Of a stretch of DNA of 64,000 bases, positions 25,906-37,033 are shown piece by piece. The notes under the pieces are model-generated. The model saw only the letters and a program-made list of their open reading frames with translations, was not told the origin of the DNA and searched no databases. The stretch spans positions 321,529,906 through 321,593,905 of the forward strand of contig NC_073692.1 of assembly GCF_029784155.1 (NCBI RefSeq), in the 5' to 3' direction. The position numbers and the translations under genes were made by a program. The DNA comes from Uranotaenia lowii. Its lineage: Eukaryota; Arthropoda; Insecta; Diptera; Culicidae. Every line of letters starts with the position of its first letter. The first letter of the stretch is position 1.

Positions 25906-26379
25906 TGCACTGTTCAATTATTTCTTCGAAAGAACTTTTTTTTTTAAATTAACATTACATAACATCAATATTACCTCCAAAGTATTTCATGTCTACAATT
26001 ATTTAATTTAAGGTAGTTTAAAAAGTTAAGAACTTTGCATAACCATGGTTATGCATAACTATTGCACCGCCAATTTGGTTTCGTTACTATCCCGCCATTG
26101 AACATGCGTAATGTTGTTATTTTTACCCTACCACCAGGTGCCGAAAATTGTAAACATGAGAAATCAGCTGTTCGGTTGACAAGTCGGGAAATGCTTTATT
26201 GGTGTATTTAGGTGTAGATCGTCACTTTTTGAAGAGAACAGGAAATAGATAGGGAAATATGAAATTGAAAAAAATTATAGACGAAGATCAATAGCTTTTA
26301 GAAAAATGTATATTTCGAACATGTAATCAAAATCTATCGCAGCTGGTACATCTCTTACTGGATCGTCGGGTGGTTTTCC

Positions 26380-26846
26380 TCGGGCCCGAAAAGAATCTAT
26401 TATATTCCTTCTAGCGGCTAGGTGGTCCTTACCATTATGGCCATACCATTAAGTTGACATAAAGTAGAAGTACATCTATGGCTTTTACAAGAGCAGAGCA
26501 ATCAACTAGCGATGTAATAGTACGAAGCTTTTTCGTTGTTGATAAGTCGTTGATGTTGAGAAGAAAGATCAATGGTCCCAGGTGACTTCCCTGTGGAACT
26601 TCAGAAGTTATTTGAAAAGGAGTCGAATTCAAACAACTTAATCGAACGTAAGTAGTGTGGTCTGTAAGATATGAGTTGATCCGTTTGAAGAGCAAATCAG
26701 GTATTCTTATCCGGCGCATTTTTTCTATGACAAATTTCTACGGTACTTTATCAAAAGCCTTGCTCAAGTCTACAAAAACGGCATCGACTTGTTGGCGTTT
26801 GTCAAGTCTAGTCACCAGCTTTTACCTCGAATACTTTGATGTTTGA
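26380..26846 (-). pseudogene. Jockey-type reverse transcriptase relic, copy 2
   Basis: On the minus strand: VDAVFVDLSKAFDKVP (palm motif A), a stop, then RINSYLTDHTTYVRLSCLNS and TSEVPQGSHLGPLIFLLNIN (finger/palm motif B). The segment where the catalytic YADD would follow reads TSLVDCSALVKAIDV, so the active site is lost. Similar to but distinct from the relic at 9350-10456. Confidence 0.8.
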
Positions 26847-26854
26847 ATTGACAA

Positions 26855-27097
26855 TAAGGTTGCCAGAATTTTTTCAGCACTTATCTCTTCACTTATCTTA
26901 TCACTTAAAAAAAAATTCGTTTTGGAGATGTTTGTTGTTCTTTTTTGTTTAATTTACCGAATAAAATGAATAAATCCGGGAGAAATCCGGACATTTTTCA
27001 ATGAAATCCGGGCAACCGGGCCCGGCCGGACTGTTCTTAAATTTAGTAACAAACATCCGGGCAAACCAGGATAAAACCGGGCAATCTGTCAACCTTA
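26855..27097. mobile_element. MITE with TAAGGTTGNCAGA ends
   Basis: Left end TAAGGTTGCCAGAATTTTTT; right end is the inverse complement of TAAGGTTGACAGATTGCCCG. The interior is rich in CCGGGCAA and AATCCGG motifs. It has no coding capacity. Confidence 0.65.
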
Positions 27098-27099
27098 AG

Positions 27100-28170
27100 T
27101 AAAATGAATTTCCAAAATGTTAGATCTTTACTATTCAACCAAAATTTGACAACTCAATCATTTTCTTTCTTTACAAATTATGGGCAGTAACGCATCGCAT
27201 AGCGAATTTTCTTTAAATAATTTTATTTGCGAAATCCATAAATCATTGAATAAATCTATTACAATTGTTGTTTATAACCTTATATGGGGAATGTTCATAG
27301 AACGCAAAAGAAACTGTAACATTTTAAGCCTGTAGAATACTTGCAATTTGTTTTAAATGCTATTTTTAATTTCTAAAATACTTTTAATAAGGTGTCATCA
27401 AGCAAAGAAAAAATAATAACATTATTTCTAAAAAATCGCTAAAAAAGAATCTAAACTATGATTCTCTGCTAAGAAAACAGACTAAATACGATACGAAATT
27501 CGATTTTTATGGGTATGTTTTATCACAGCGTGGACTTCGATATAACGCACTACTCATGAAATTCTAAACGAGATGAATTTGATGATGATTTTTATTGGTA
27601 TGTTCTATTACAGCCCATACGTTCGATATACCTCGCCAGTCGTAAAACGGTCAATTTTCTTTGAAAGTGAACAAAAAGTGTAAAAAACAAAAAAAAAAAT
27701 TACTTTTCTTTTAAAAAAAATTCCCATTTTGATTTTTTCCTCCAGTCAAAATATCTTTTAGTATTAGTGTGTATTCGGTGTTCGGCTGTTTTCGGATGTG
27801 TTCAGCTTTATGTCGCGTATTTGCATTACAGTTCTGTAGATTTTAATAAGGTTGGTAAAAATTTAGCTTTTGAAGCAACTAAATGAAATGAAGCAATGAA
27901 AAATTATCGGCAATTGTTGAAAACATTGTTTTTCAACGAGTTCTCTCGTTTTCTACTCGAAATTTTCATGTATCACATGCCAAAACTGCGGTTCGCTTAG
28001 ATAGTAGAGCGTACTCCACTACAATAAAAAAAACCCAACCAAAGATCTAACTAGTTTCTAATCAAGACAAGCTTTATTATCTCAAATCTAATTTTTTTTG
28101 TTTACATTCAATTTTAAAGCAAATTTTAAATTTTCAAGAAGAAATTCTTTGCTATAAAGTTACTTCCTAA
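27100..28170. other. Spacer downstream of the minus-strand mini-perlecan
   Basis: AT-rich; nothing recognised. The 3' UTR of the minus-strand gene must lie at its right edge, and AATAAA-like signals are abundant on that strand. Confidence 0.4.
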
Positions 28171-28172
28171 AT

Positions 28173-29474
28173 TCAATAGCTACTCCTTTGCCGCAAATTT
28201 TCCAGCTTCTGTCGCCACCCAATCGATGCCTTTAGGGAGTTCCACTTTTCCTGTATCGAGACGCAAATTCCCTGCAACCCAACAGCTTGCCTTCGGTAGT
28301 ACCCCTTGTCGCAATCCTCACAGGACAGTCCCCGATAGCCTTCACGGCAGGTGCAGCTTTCCACGGTCGAAACGGTTCCCAAACCTTGGTCCTTGAGATC
28401 GGCACTTTCCAGTACAATTTCCTGCGGATCTAAACGCCTGTACAGGTTACATTTGACGTAGAAGGCTCGGACTTTAGATAAAACACTCATGAAGACGTGC
28501 TTTGGGACCGGATCGCCGTTTAAGAGTCTCCAATTTTGCTCGTGAAGGAGAACTTTGCTACGAATAACTTCCCCGCTAAGGAGTTCCCGGCGATTGTGGT
28601 AGACCATGGAGTACACTCGGCCTTTTATGACAAGATCAGGACCATCTTCGTCGATACCGTCATCGTTGGCCGGAAACTCGAAGTAACCTCCGTAGGATTT
28701 AAGTAGGTTTCCGAGCATCCAAATCGGTAGTGAGTAGTAGGTCCAGGATTCTTCGGGGGAGTCAACATGCCACGACTCGTTGACCGTGTCCTCGGTTATC
28801 TTGAGGTCTACCATATCGGCCTCGGTAACGTTGAATGATATCTGTGAAAGTTGGAGTTGATGAACGTTAATGGATCATAACCTAAGAATAATCGAGCGAA
28901 CCCTTGATCTGAAGAGATTGTCCGCTTTTACGCATTGATCAGTGATTCCCGAACAGTAGCACTCATCCTTCAGTGTCTCGCTTTGTTCTTCGGTAAACTC
29001 ATTAGACACGGATAGGTTAACGACGTTCGTGTTATTCTCTTGCTGTCTTCGTGCCGCTTCGGCCAGTTGTTCGGTACATTCGGCTACCTTTACGTTCACC
29101 GACAGAAGAACGTCTTTTGTACCGTCCTGTCGAATGGCTTGATACTCGTACAGTCCGGCATCGGACCAGTCCATGTTGGCGCAAACCAATGAGTTTGTGG
29201 CTCCGTTGATGGTGGTTTCGCATTTCTCTGATACCGGACCTCCATCGTGGCGCCAGCGAAGTCCCGGATGGAACACGTTGACCACCGTTAGCTTAAGTCG
29301 CTTACCATATGGAACTATTGCTGTCAGGTGTTGCTGTGCGTATTTTTCGGTTGGTTTGAGCTCTAGAAATGTTCATAAAGCGTCAATCAGAGGTAAAATT
29401 TGAAGACTTATTATGTTACCTAATCCAGAGCTAAGCCAGAGACCTGCAAAAAGAATCACAACTCTCGGGAACAT
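28173..29474 (-). CDS. Secreted mini-perlecan (Ig - laminin IV A), minus-strand paralogue
   Basis: Three exons: 29474-29420, 29362-28902 and 28841-28173, in coherent phase, giving 394 residues. Residues 1-17 (MFPRVVILFAGLWLSSG) are a signal peptide. Residues about 20-105 form an Ig-like fold with W55 and DAGLY kept, but both usual Ig cysteines are replaced, while C66 and C79 are present. A low-complexity linker leads to CYCSGITDQC, the laminin EGF-like half before a laminin IV type A (LamB) domain (YSLPIWMLGN, YGGYFEF, GPDLVIKGR), closed by CTCREGYRGLSCEDCDKGYY. LamB flanked by EGF-like halves is the hallmark of perlecan domain III and laminin alpha/gamma chains. At this length it is a stand-alone extracellular or basement-membrane protein. 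It is transcribed divergently from its paralogue at 29781. The exon 2 donor AAGG|GTTCGC is the least certain boundary. Confidence 0.85.
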
Positions 29475-29780
29475 GATTGCACTGCCCAAGGTTCACCAGT
29501 CGTCTAATCAGCAAGTTCACTAGTTTTAATCGATTGATTAGGAATTTTCGCAACATTGTTATGACACGGATTCAGTGGCTTTATTCAGTCGGATGATGAT
29601 AACGGAGAATCTTGTCCCTTCGGCGGATTGACTTCGTCATCAATCTACTCGTGTTTTTTTTTTAATTCAGTAAAAAAGCGAATACAGATAAGAAAGGCAC
29701 AAACAAAGATGCTTCATTCGTGACGATTTCGTTTACCATGTGAACTGTAAACAAAACACGAGCCATATGTTTGAAACGCG
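29475..29780. promoter_or_regulatory. Shared intergenic region of the divergent mini-perlecan pair
   Basis: Only 306 bp separate the two start codons, so both promoters and 5' UTRs must lie here unless there are further 5' exons. TTCAGT-type arthropod initiator matches occur at about 29568 and 29585 on the plus strand. I see no clear TATA box. Co-regulation is inferred from layout. Confidence 0.5.
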
Positions 29781-31238
29781 ATGAGAAGTGTTTTGAGAAT
29801 TACACTCATTTGCTGTAGTTTGCAGTGCACTATTGCAGGTAATGATCAGTGCTTCTTGTGCATACAGCTTAGTCAGCTGAATTTTCTCTCCCTACAATAT
29901 AGGAGACATTACTCCGTTGCGTTATCGTCCCTTTCGCTGCCATTCCAATGGCTGGAGCGTATCGGAAACGTTCCTCTGCGATGGATTTCGCCACTGTTTG
30001 GACGGATCCGATGAAAGTGGATGTGAAGTTCCGAAATTCGTAGGATTACCTCCCGAAAATATTGCAGTGCCAATTGAATCGGTAATGAACCTAACATGCA
30101 AGGCTTCTGGTCATCCGGCTCCCATCATCGAGTGGACCATGAACGGTAAACAGCCGGATAGTGATCACTGTGATTGGATAAGCGAAAACGGAGTTGGACT
30201 TCTCAGCTGCCGGATGAGGTTGATCGATAGTGGTAACTACACCTGTAAAGCAAGACAACCTAAAGCAAGTTTGGAATCGCCTGTAGTGACCATCGTAAAA
30301 GTTACGGGAAACGTTTGTCAGGATGGATTTTTTAAAGAAATTGGGAAAAACAAGGCGTGTATAAAATGTTTCTGTTCCGGGGTTTCCAACCTGTGCCATG
30401 CCTCTCATCGGTACCGATGGAATGTAAGTTTGCTCTTATATCTCTTAGTACCATTTGAGTAAATTTCAATATTATTTTAGTACACCATGGAGATGGATGA
30501 TTGGAAAATGAAATATGCAACCGTTCAGAGTCTAAGAAATAGTAGCTCAGTTTTAACGTACAAAGTTTTCGGTAATTTTAAGGATGTCCCTAGAAACGAG
30601 ACCCCTTTTTACAGTTTACCGTTGAAATTCACTGAATATCAGGTCGGATACTATGGAGGTTACCTAAACTACGAAATCAAAACTGATAACTCGTCAAACC
30701 GTGGAGATGGTCCAGATATCGTTCTCAAAGTAGTCGACGTATAATATAAAAAAAATACAAAATACAAAATACAATACAATTGCAGGGTTACAACACCACA
30801 ATATACCTGAAGCTGAAAGCTCACTTATCTACGAATCAAACCAACAAAATCAAAATAAGATTCCACGAAACAACCTTCAAACTCCCGGATGGCCGAGTAG
30901 CAACCCGAGACGACCTTATGACGGTACTGGCCCACATCGATGCCTTCCTGATCCGGATGTATCCTAACAACGGAACCTTCTTCCCGGCCGCAGGTTCCTG
31001 GATAACCGTGGATTCGTCAACTCATCTCAGCTATCACGGACTGGGGCGGATGAGCAGAGTTGAGGAATGTCGATGTCCGCACGGGTATCGAGGGACTTCC
31101 TGCGAGCGATGTGACTTCGGGTACAATCGTGCTGCCCAGTATCTGGCAACCGGGATCTGTATGCCCTGGGAATGGCATCGGGAGCAATATTTGAAGGTTT
31201 CCACCTCGACCACTGAGAGGAATTGGCATTATGTTTAG
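29781..31238 (+). CDS. Secreted mini-perlecan (LDLa - Ig - laminin IV A), plus-strand paralogue
   Basis: Four exons: 29781-29838, 29903-30423, 30481-30738 and 30786-31238, giving 429 residues. Residues 1-19 are a signal peptide. Residues 24-60 are an LDL-receptor class A module with the CDGFRHCLDGSDESGC calcium-site core but only four of the usual six cysteines. Residues about 62-155 are a canonical Ig domain (C85, W97, C134 in DSGNYTC) with an extra cysteine pair C109/C122. Then CFCSGVSNLC starts the split EGF-like unit, followed by LamB (FYSLPLKFTE, YYGGYLNYEI, GDGPDIVLK) and CRCPHGYRGTSCERCDFGYN. The order LDLa-Ig-LE-LamB-LE follows perlecan in miniature. The last intron is only 47 bp. It likely acts in extracellular matrix; the binding partner is unknown. 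Confidence 0.88.
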
Positions 31239-31239
31239 T

Positions 31240-31955
31240 AAAATTAATTGAAAAAAAAATCGAAAATTTTATTCTGTACTATTTATTCGTGAATTCTATT
31301 CGGGTGTAAGACTATTGATTGCCCCAGATGCAGGCCTTATGAACAATTTTTTCATCTCAATGCACTTCTTTTTTCTCCAAGTATCGTTTCTATGTATGGT
31401 TCATGACCAGCATGTATTTTTTATATAGAATCACTAAGTAAATTGTTGTTTTTAAAAAAATATCGATTGTGAAAATAATTTTAAAAAAAATCTGACTGGT
31501 TCGTCTAGCTGAATAATAAACGACATCATTTCTACAAGCTAAAAAAGCTGCCAGCCGTGAAATAAACAAATTACGATGGTCAAATTGTGCGCAAAATATT
31601 TTGACCACTAGCAGAATAATATTTTGAAAAATTTCGTAACGGACAGCCAAATGAACACTTCATTGGCTACCTGGCAGGTTTCCAGCCAGAAAACTTTCGT
31701 TGCAAAGTATCGCCTGGACATTTCGGATATAAACAAGGAAAAAATGAAATTTAGATGTCTAGCACTTGAGATGGCTGACGATTTGTGGGGGCTGCAAATC
31801 AGTCAGTGTTACATAACGAATGACGAATGACTGATACAAATATCCTTCCTTAATTCTACAATCCATTCTTAGCACAGGCTTTTCAAATTTATAAAAAAAA
31901 GTGTTATTTTCTGCATTTCCTTCATCTCATCTCTATATTTTACCCAAATCAAAAC
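31240..31955. other. Spacer after the plus-strand mini-perlecan
   Basis: AT-rich. A 68-codon frame at 31624-31830 is unrecognised. Nothing else seen. Confidence 0.35.
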
Positions 31956-31957
31956 AG

Positions 31958-33872
31958 GCTATCAGCAGCAGCAGCAGTCTTAAAATATACGCTCCCTAGC
32001 CAATTCCGGCTTTTTCCACCGGAAGGCAAGTTCAGAACAAACAATCAGCAGCACAAGCCTTTAAAAATCAACGCTTCCTAAGCCAATCCGTCTTTTTCTA
32101 CCGGAAGGCCAAATCATAACAAACAATTAGCAAAAGGAGCCTTAAAAATCTGCGCTTTCTAAGCCAATCCGTCTTTTTCCATCGGAAGGTCAAATCAAAA
32201 GAAACAATCATCAGCAGCTTTCATAATATGCGCTTCCTAAGCCAATCCGTCTCTTTCAGTCGGGAGACCAATCACAACAAACAATTAGTACACAGAAAAA
32301 ATTTTTGACTTTTAAGTGTCACCGAAACTGCAACCTTTAAAATAAATCAACCTGTAATTAACAAAACCTGTAATTTTAAATTGTTTTCCTTGAAAGTTAA
32401 CGAAGATTCATTTATTATTACAGCAAATGTCCGAAAAAAAGGTGGACACTGAAAATTAAATGTTACGTGATTTGTTTTTCAGCCTGTAAAATAACGGTAA
32501 ATGTCCTGCTCCTTTTTGTTACAGGACATTTGCGTAATTTTACAGGAAATATTTTTTTCTGTGTAGTAGCAGGCATAAAAATCCACGCTTACTTAGTCAA
32601 TCCGTCTTTTTCCGAGGGAAGGCCAAATAACAACAAACAATCAGCAGCAGCCTTGAAAATCTGCGCTCCCTTAGCCAATCCGTCTTTTGCTGCAGGAAGG
32701 AAACAAACAATCAGCAGCAGCAACCTTAAAAATCTGCGCTGTCTAAACCAATTCGTGTTTTTCCACCGGAAGACCAAATCACAGCAAACAATCAGCTGTA
32801 GCACCCTTTAAAAAACTGTGCTTCGTAAGCCAATTCCGTCTTTTTTCACCGGGAAGCCAAATCAAAACAAACAATCAGCAGCAGTAACCTTAAAATCAGA
32901 GCTTCCTAAACCAATCCGTCTTTTTACGGAAACCCAAATCACAACAAACAATCAACAGCAGCAGCTTTAAAAATCTTCGCTTCTCAATCCATTCCATCTT
33001 TTCCACCGGAAAGCCAAATGGAAATGAACAATCAGCAGCAGCAGCCTTAAAAATTTGCGCTTCCTAGGCCAATTTTTCACCGGAATTTTTGCCTCCATCA
33101 AAACAAACAATCAGCAGCAGCAGCCTTAAAAATCTGCGATTCCTAGTTCAATCCGTTTTTTTACCATCCATCGGAAGGACAAATCAAAATAAACAGTCAG
33201 CAGCAGCTATCTTAAAATATGCGCTTCCTAAGCCAATCCGTATTTTCAACCGGAAGGCTATATCAGAACAAACAATCAGCTGTACCAGCCTTGAAAGTCT
33301 GCGCTTCATAAGCCAATCCATCCTTTTCCACCAGAAGGCCAAATCAAAACAAACAATCAGCAGCACCAGCCTTAAAAATCTGGGCTTTCTTAACCAATCC
33401 GTCCTTTTCCACCTAAATCAGGCTAAATCAAAATAAACAACTCACAACCGCAGTCTTAAAATTATGCGCTTCCTAAGCTTATTTCGTCTTTATCCGCCGG
33501 AAGGCCTAATCAAAACCAATCAGCAGAAGCTGTCTTAAAAATCTGCGCTTCCTAAGCCAATCCGGCCTTTTCCATCGGAAGGCCAAATCAAATAATATTT
33601 TAAGATTTTAAGTCAGCAGCAGCAGCCTTAAAATCTAAACTTCCTAAGCCAACTCCGTCTCTATCCACTGGAATGACAAGTCAAAGCAAACAATCAGCAG
33701 CAGCCTTAAAAATCTGAGTTTCATAAGCCAATCCGTATTTTTCCGGAAACAAATTTGTTCGTAGCAGCAGCTTTTTAAATCTGCGCTCCCTGTGCCAATC
33801 CATCTTTCTACCGGAAGTCGAATCAGAAAAAAAAAATTCCAGAGAAGAAGCCTTGACAATCAGCGCTTTCTA
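31958..33872 (+). repeat. Minisatellite array, about 78-bp unit, array B
   Basis: About 20 diverged tandem copies. The unit contains CTGCGCTTCCTAAGCCAATC, CGTCTTTTTCCACCGGAAGG and CAAAACAAACAATCAGCAGC. It is the same family as array A (15033-16604) but in the opposite orientation. A MITE interrupts it at 32289-32565. Frames across it are by-products. Confidence 0.9.
32289..32565. mobile_element. MITE with TACACAGAAAAAA ends inside array B
   Basis: Left end TACACAGAAAAAATTTTTGA; right end TTTTTTTCTGTGTA. The interior carries an inverted pair around ACAGCAAATGTCC / ACAGGACATTTGCG. Minisatellite units resume on both sides, so insertion came after array growth. Confidence 0.75.
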
Positions 33873-33915
33873 TATTTATTTGACCAAGCACGCCATTGTC
33901 GAGATTTTACTATTC

Positions 33916-34106
33916 TTAAGCCTAATCCACACTCGTCAACTTGAACTGCGATTTCGGTTGCTGAGACTATTTAAATCTTAATTGCTGAACGTCTCCATAC
34001 TTATCGGGAGACATGAGACGTGCTTCTGCACCTCATCAAATATAAACACAAACGAGTCTCACCATCGAAATCATAGTTCAAGTTTCCGAGTGTGGATGAG
34101 GCTTAA
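33916..34106. mobile_element. piggyBac-like MITE with TTAA ends
   Basis: TTAAGCCTAATCCACACTCG at the left; the inverse complement of TTAAGCCTCATCCACACTCG at the right. The inverted repeats are about 45 bp. TTAA at both tips is the usual piggyBac target duplication. 191 bp, noncoding. It abuts array B. Confidence 0.65.
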
Positions 34107-34109
34107 CGA

Positions 34110-35192
34110 ATCGCAATTCAGAGATTCACTCAGACACGTCTGTCGCTCACAAGAATTGATCAACGACTGACTTTGTTTTGTTCTTGTTTTGCCAAACTTT
34201 TCCGTAGAAATTAATTTTATTTTATGTATCTTCAGTGTTACCGAATATAACTGCCATTTTATTTTATTTTTATTAAACTTTATTTACTTTCTGCATATTC
34301 TTCATCTCATATTTAGGTACATAATTGTGAAAGACCTCTCCTTCCTTGAAAAAGAATAATTTCGAAAAACTCAGTTGCAAAATCAGCTTTAGCAAAGGTG
34401 ATTCATTGTGAACAATCAAAGGGTGGAAGTTCAAAGAACTTTGATAAATGCAGAGCTTGAATATTTATTTAGCGCACATGAATTTTAAAATGTATTGCGG
34501 TTGAACTTTTAACTTGTTTGATATGTAGTAAGTAGTAAATCTAAACTTTTTCTAGCCCATACATATGCTTGACATGGAATGATACATGTGTGAACTGTCA
34601 TTAAGATCTCCATAAGAGTCTCACATATCACATTTAACAATTGTCAGGATATTAAGAAACACATTCATCTATACAACACACATCTCTCCTCAGGTACTGT
34701 TTAGTTGTCAGAACAACATATAAATGGATCTAAGCCACTGTCCAACAGATTAATTTCCATCATTGGAAAATCTCAAAGCAAGAACAGCTTGTGCCGCCAA
34801 ATCTCGCAATGTAGGTACGACTGTTCAAATGTATGCATGTAAAATTCAAATCAGGCCCCACTTGCTGGTAGGCTCCTACAATTCATGGTGGACCTCTACC
34901 ATTACTCTGCGGCTGCGGTCTGATAGTTTTATTTGTGCATACCTACTTTACCAATTTGAATGACCGCCCGTTGTTCGGTGCCAGCCCGCGGTAATAAAGA
35001 TGTGAGAAATGTGCTGTGATGATGATGATGATGCAATCCATCATTTCCGTTATCAAGTTGTTCGGTAGTTGTGTTTTGATGTATCGGTTAAAGTAGGCTT
35101 TGACTCCCTTGTCTAGTTTTAAAAATATTTATTCTGCTTTGAAGTCATTTGATGGAACTAACGGTTTGTTTTCTCTATTTCTCTTATGACAG
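34110..35192 (+). other. 3' end of the Sox HMG-box intron
   Basis: No gene seen. A short (GAT)n run lies at about 35019-35033. The intron ends in a pyrimidine-rich tract and cttatgacag, with the AG at 35191-35192. Confidence 0.6.
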
Positions 35193-37033
35193 GTAAAAAA
35201 TGGCGGTCGCTAACACCTCAGGATCGGCGACCATTCGTGGAAGAAGCCGAGCGGCTGCGGGTGATCCACATGACCGAGCATCCCAACTACAAGTACCGAC
35301 CAAGGCGTCGGAAGCACACGAAAGCCCGCACCGGTGGCCCCGGTTCCAATGGAGCAGGAACCGTCGTTGGCCAGCATGGTGCCGGCAATGCTCAGAATAA
35401 CAATGTGAGTAATTCCTCGCCCAGTGAGCTGAATTTTGATGGGGACTCTTCGCAGCGCATGAGTCCCTACACCTACAATCCGCATTACTACTCGGGAGCG
35501 AATAATGTGTTGAACACCCCGGACTCGAGTCCAACGCAAAGTCCCGAACCCATAGTACCCGCGGTTGTCTCAGTGAGTGCCTCGGTGAATAATCGGAAGC
35601 ACAATTCCAATACTGTGGACGTCAATCAGAAGCTTGACGATGTCTCATCGGCTCTTCCGACTCCCGAGATGAGCCCACTGGAGCTAGAGAAGGAAGCCTA
35701 CAATGGTCTTCACGCCAGTCATAGCTACGACGATTTGAAGAGCAAACAAAAGCTGACGTATGACTACAGCAATATCAAAACGGAACAGAAACTACCCGCC
35801 ACCTTCCCCAATAGCTACGATCATGACGTCGATATCAAGCGAGAGTACCATAACGGGTCTCCGTACATGAACGCCATCATCGATAAACGGTATCCATACG
35901 AATCATCTCTTTCCAACGGTCTTCACGAGAAGCGAAACTATCTGTGCGCGACTTCGGGATCCGCAACGACCACAGCGATGGTCAACGGCATGTATGTGAT
36001 GTGTACCAACCGCAGTATCTTAGAACAGGGCCCAGTAGTAACCGGAACCTATTTCCCACCACTCGCCACTTCGGAAGATCATCAAACGCTAGGTGCAACG
36101 ATCAGCACGAGCCACATATCCCATCTCAGTACAAACAGCAATAGCAGTAGTAGTAACCAACACAGCAATAGCATCCACAACTCCCTCATCGGATCGCCTA
36201 CTAACAGTCTGGGAAAATCATCGAACGGCGTTCTCAGCAACATCCATCTGAACAGCTCCACCAGCTCCAGTCAACTGGCAGCCCAGCAATCGCCTCACCA
36301 CAACTCTCTCACGGCTGAACAGATCAACAGCTACTACGGCGTCAACAGCCTCTCATCGTCAGTCCTTCCTGCGTACTCTTACGCCTACAAAGACTACGGC
36401 ATCACCTACGAATCACACCCTATGACTACATCAGATGACGTAGACTCCCGGGAGCTGGACAAGTACCTGACGTATCCGGACAGCAATCACAATTTCAACA
36501 GCTATGAATCCTACCATCACCCCGGCAATACGGCAATCTACGGTCATCCCCAGAGCGAATACTACAACTATCACCAGCAGAACGCCAACCTGCTAGCTCA
36601 ACAGCAGCAGCAACATCAACAGCAACAGCAACAACAAAATCAGCAACTGTCCTTAGGATCAGCTTCGCCAGCTGGCAGCGGTAACTCTGGCTCGAGCAAC
36701 TCCAAAATCGACGGTATGATAGGAGGATCCAACTCTTCCGGCCTTCCAACAACACCGGTAGCTCTGTATGCCCTGCCCCTTCAGCACTCGCAACTTGCTG
36801 CGCAGCAACAACAGCAACAACAACAACAGCAGCAGCAGCAGCAGCAGCAACAACATCAGCAACACCAACAGCAACAGCATTTGGGTCACCTAGGGGTTCA
36901 CCACCAAGCTGGACTCGCGCAGCATCATGGTATGGCTGAGCTGTACGTTACTGGAGCAGATCAGCAGCAGCTGAAGGAGGACGAATTCAGCAATATCCTG
37001 GCCGGTGTGAGGAAAACTTGCTACAGCAACTGA
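35193..37033 (+). CDS. Sox15: SoxF transcription factor, terminal coding exon (Sox15 type)
   Basis: The exon starts after AG at 35191-35192 and splits a glycine codon (phase 1). It opens with the second half of a Sox HMG box: [20 protein letters not shown] through RPRRRK, to 35314. This box half and the split position fit the SoxF group (Drosophila Sox15; vertebrate Sox7/17/18). It is a DNA-bending nuclear transcription factor. About 570 residues of Ser/Asn/Gln-rich tail follow, with poly-Q/H tracts at 36598-36650 and 36805-36880. DSRELDKYL at 36443-36469 resembles the SoxF DxxEFDQYL beta-catenin-binding motif. The C-terminus is [15 protein letters not shown]. The N-terminus and first half of the box are not in the window as far as I can find. 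An ATG at 35186 lies inside the intron and is not the start. Confidence 0.9.

Noticed and set aside
35186..35192. ATG at 35186 as the Sox start codon
   Set aside because: It would begin translation inside the HMG box; the AG at 35191-35192 after a pyrimidine tract and the phase-1 glycine split show this is intron.
35184..35539. Minus-strand frames overlapping the Sox exon
   Set aside because: Antisense shadows of the Sox coding exon, with no motif of their own.
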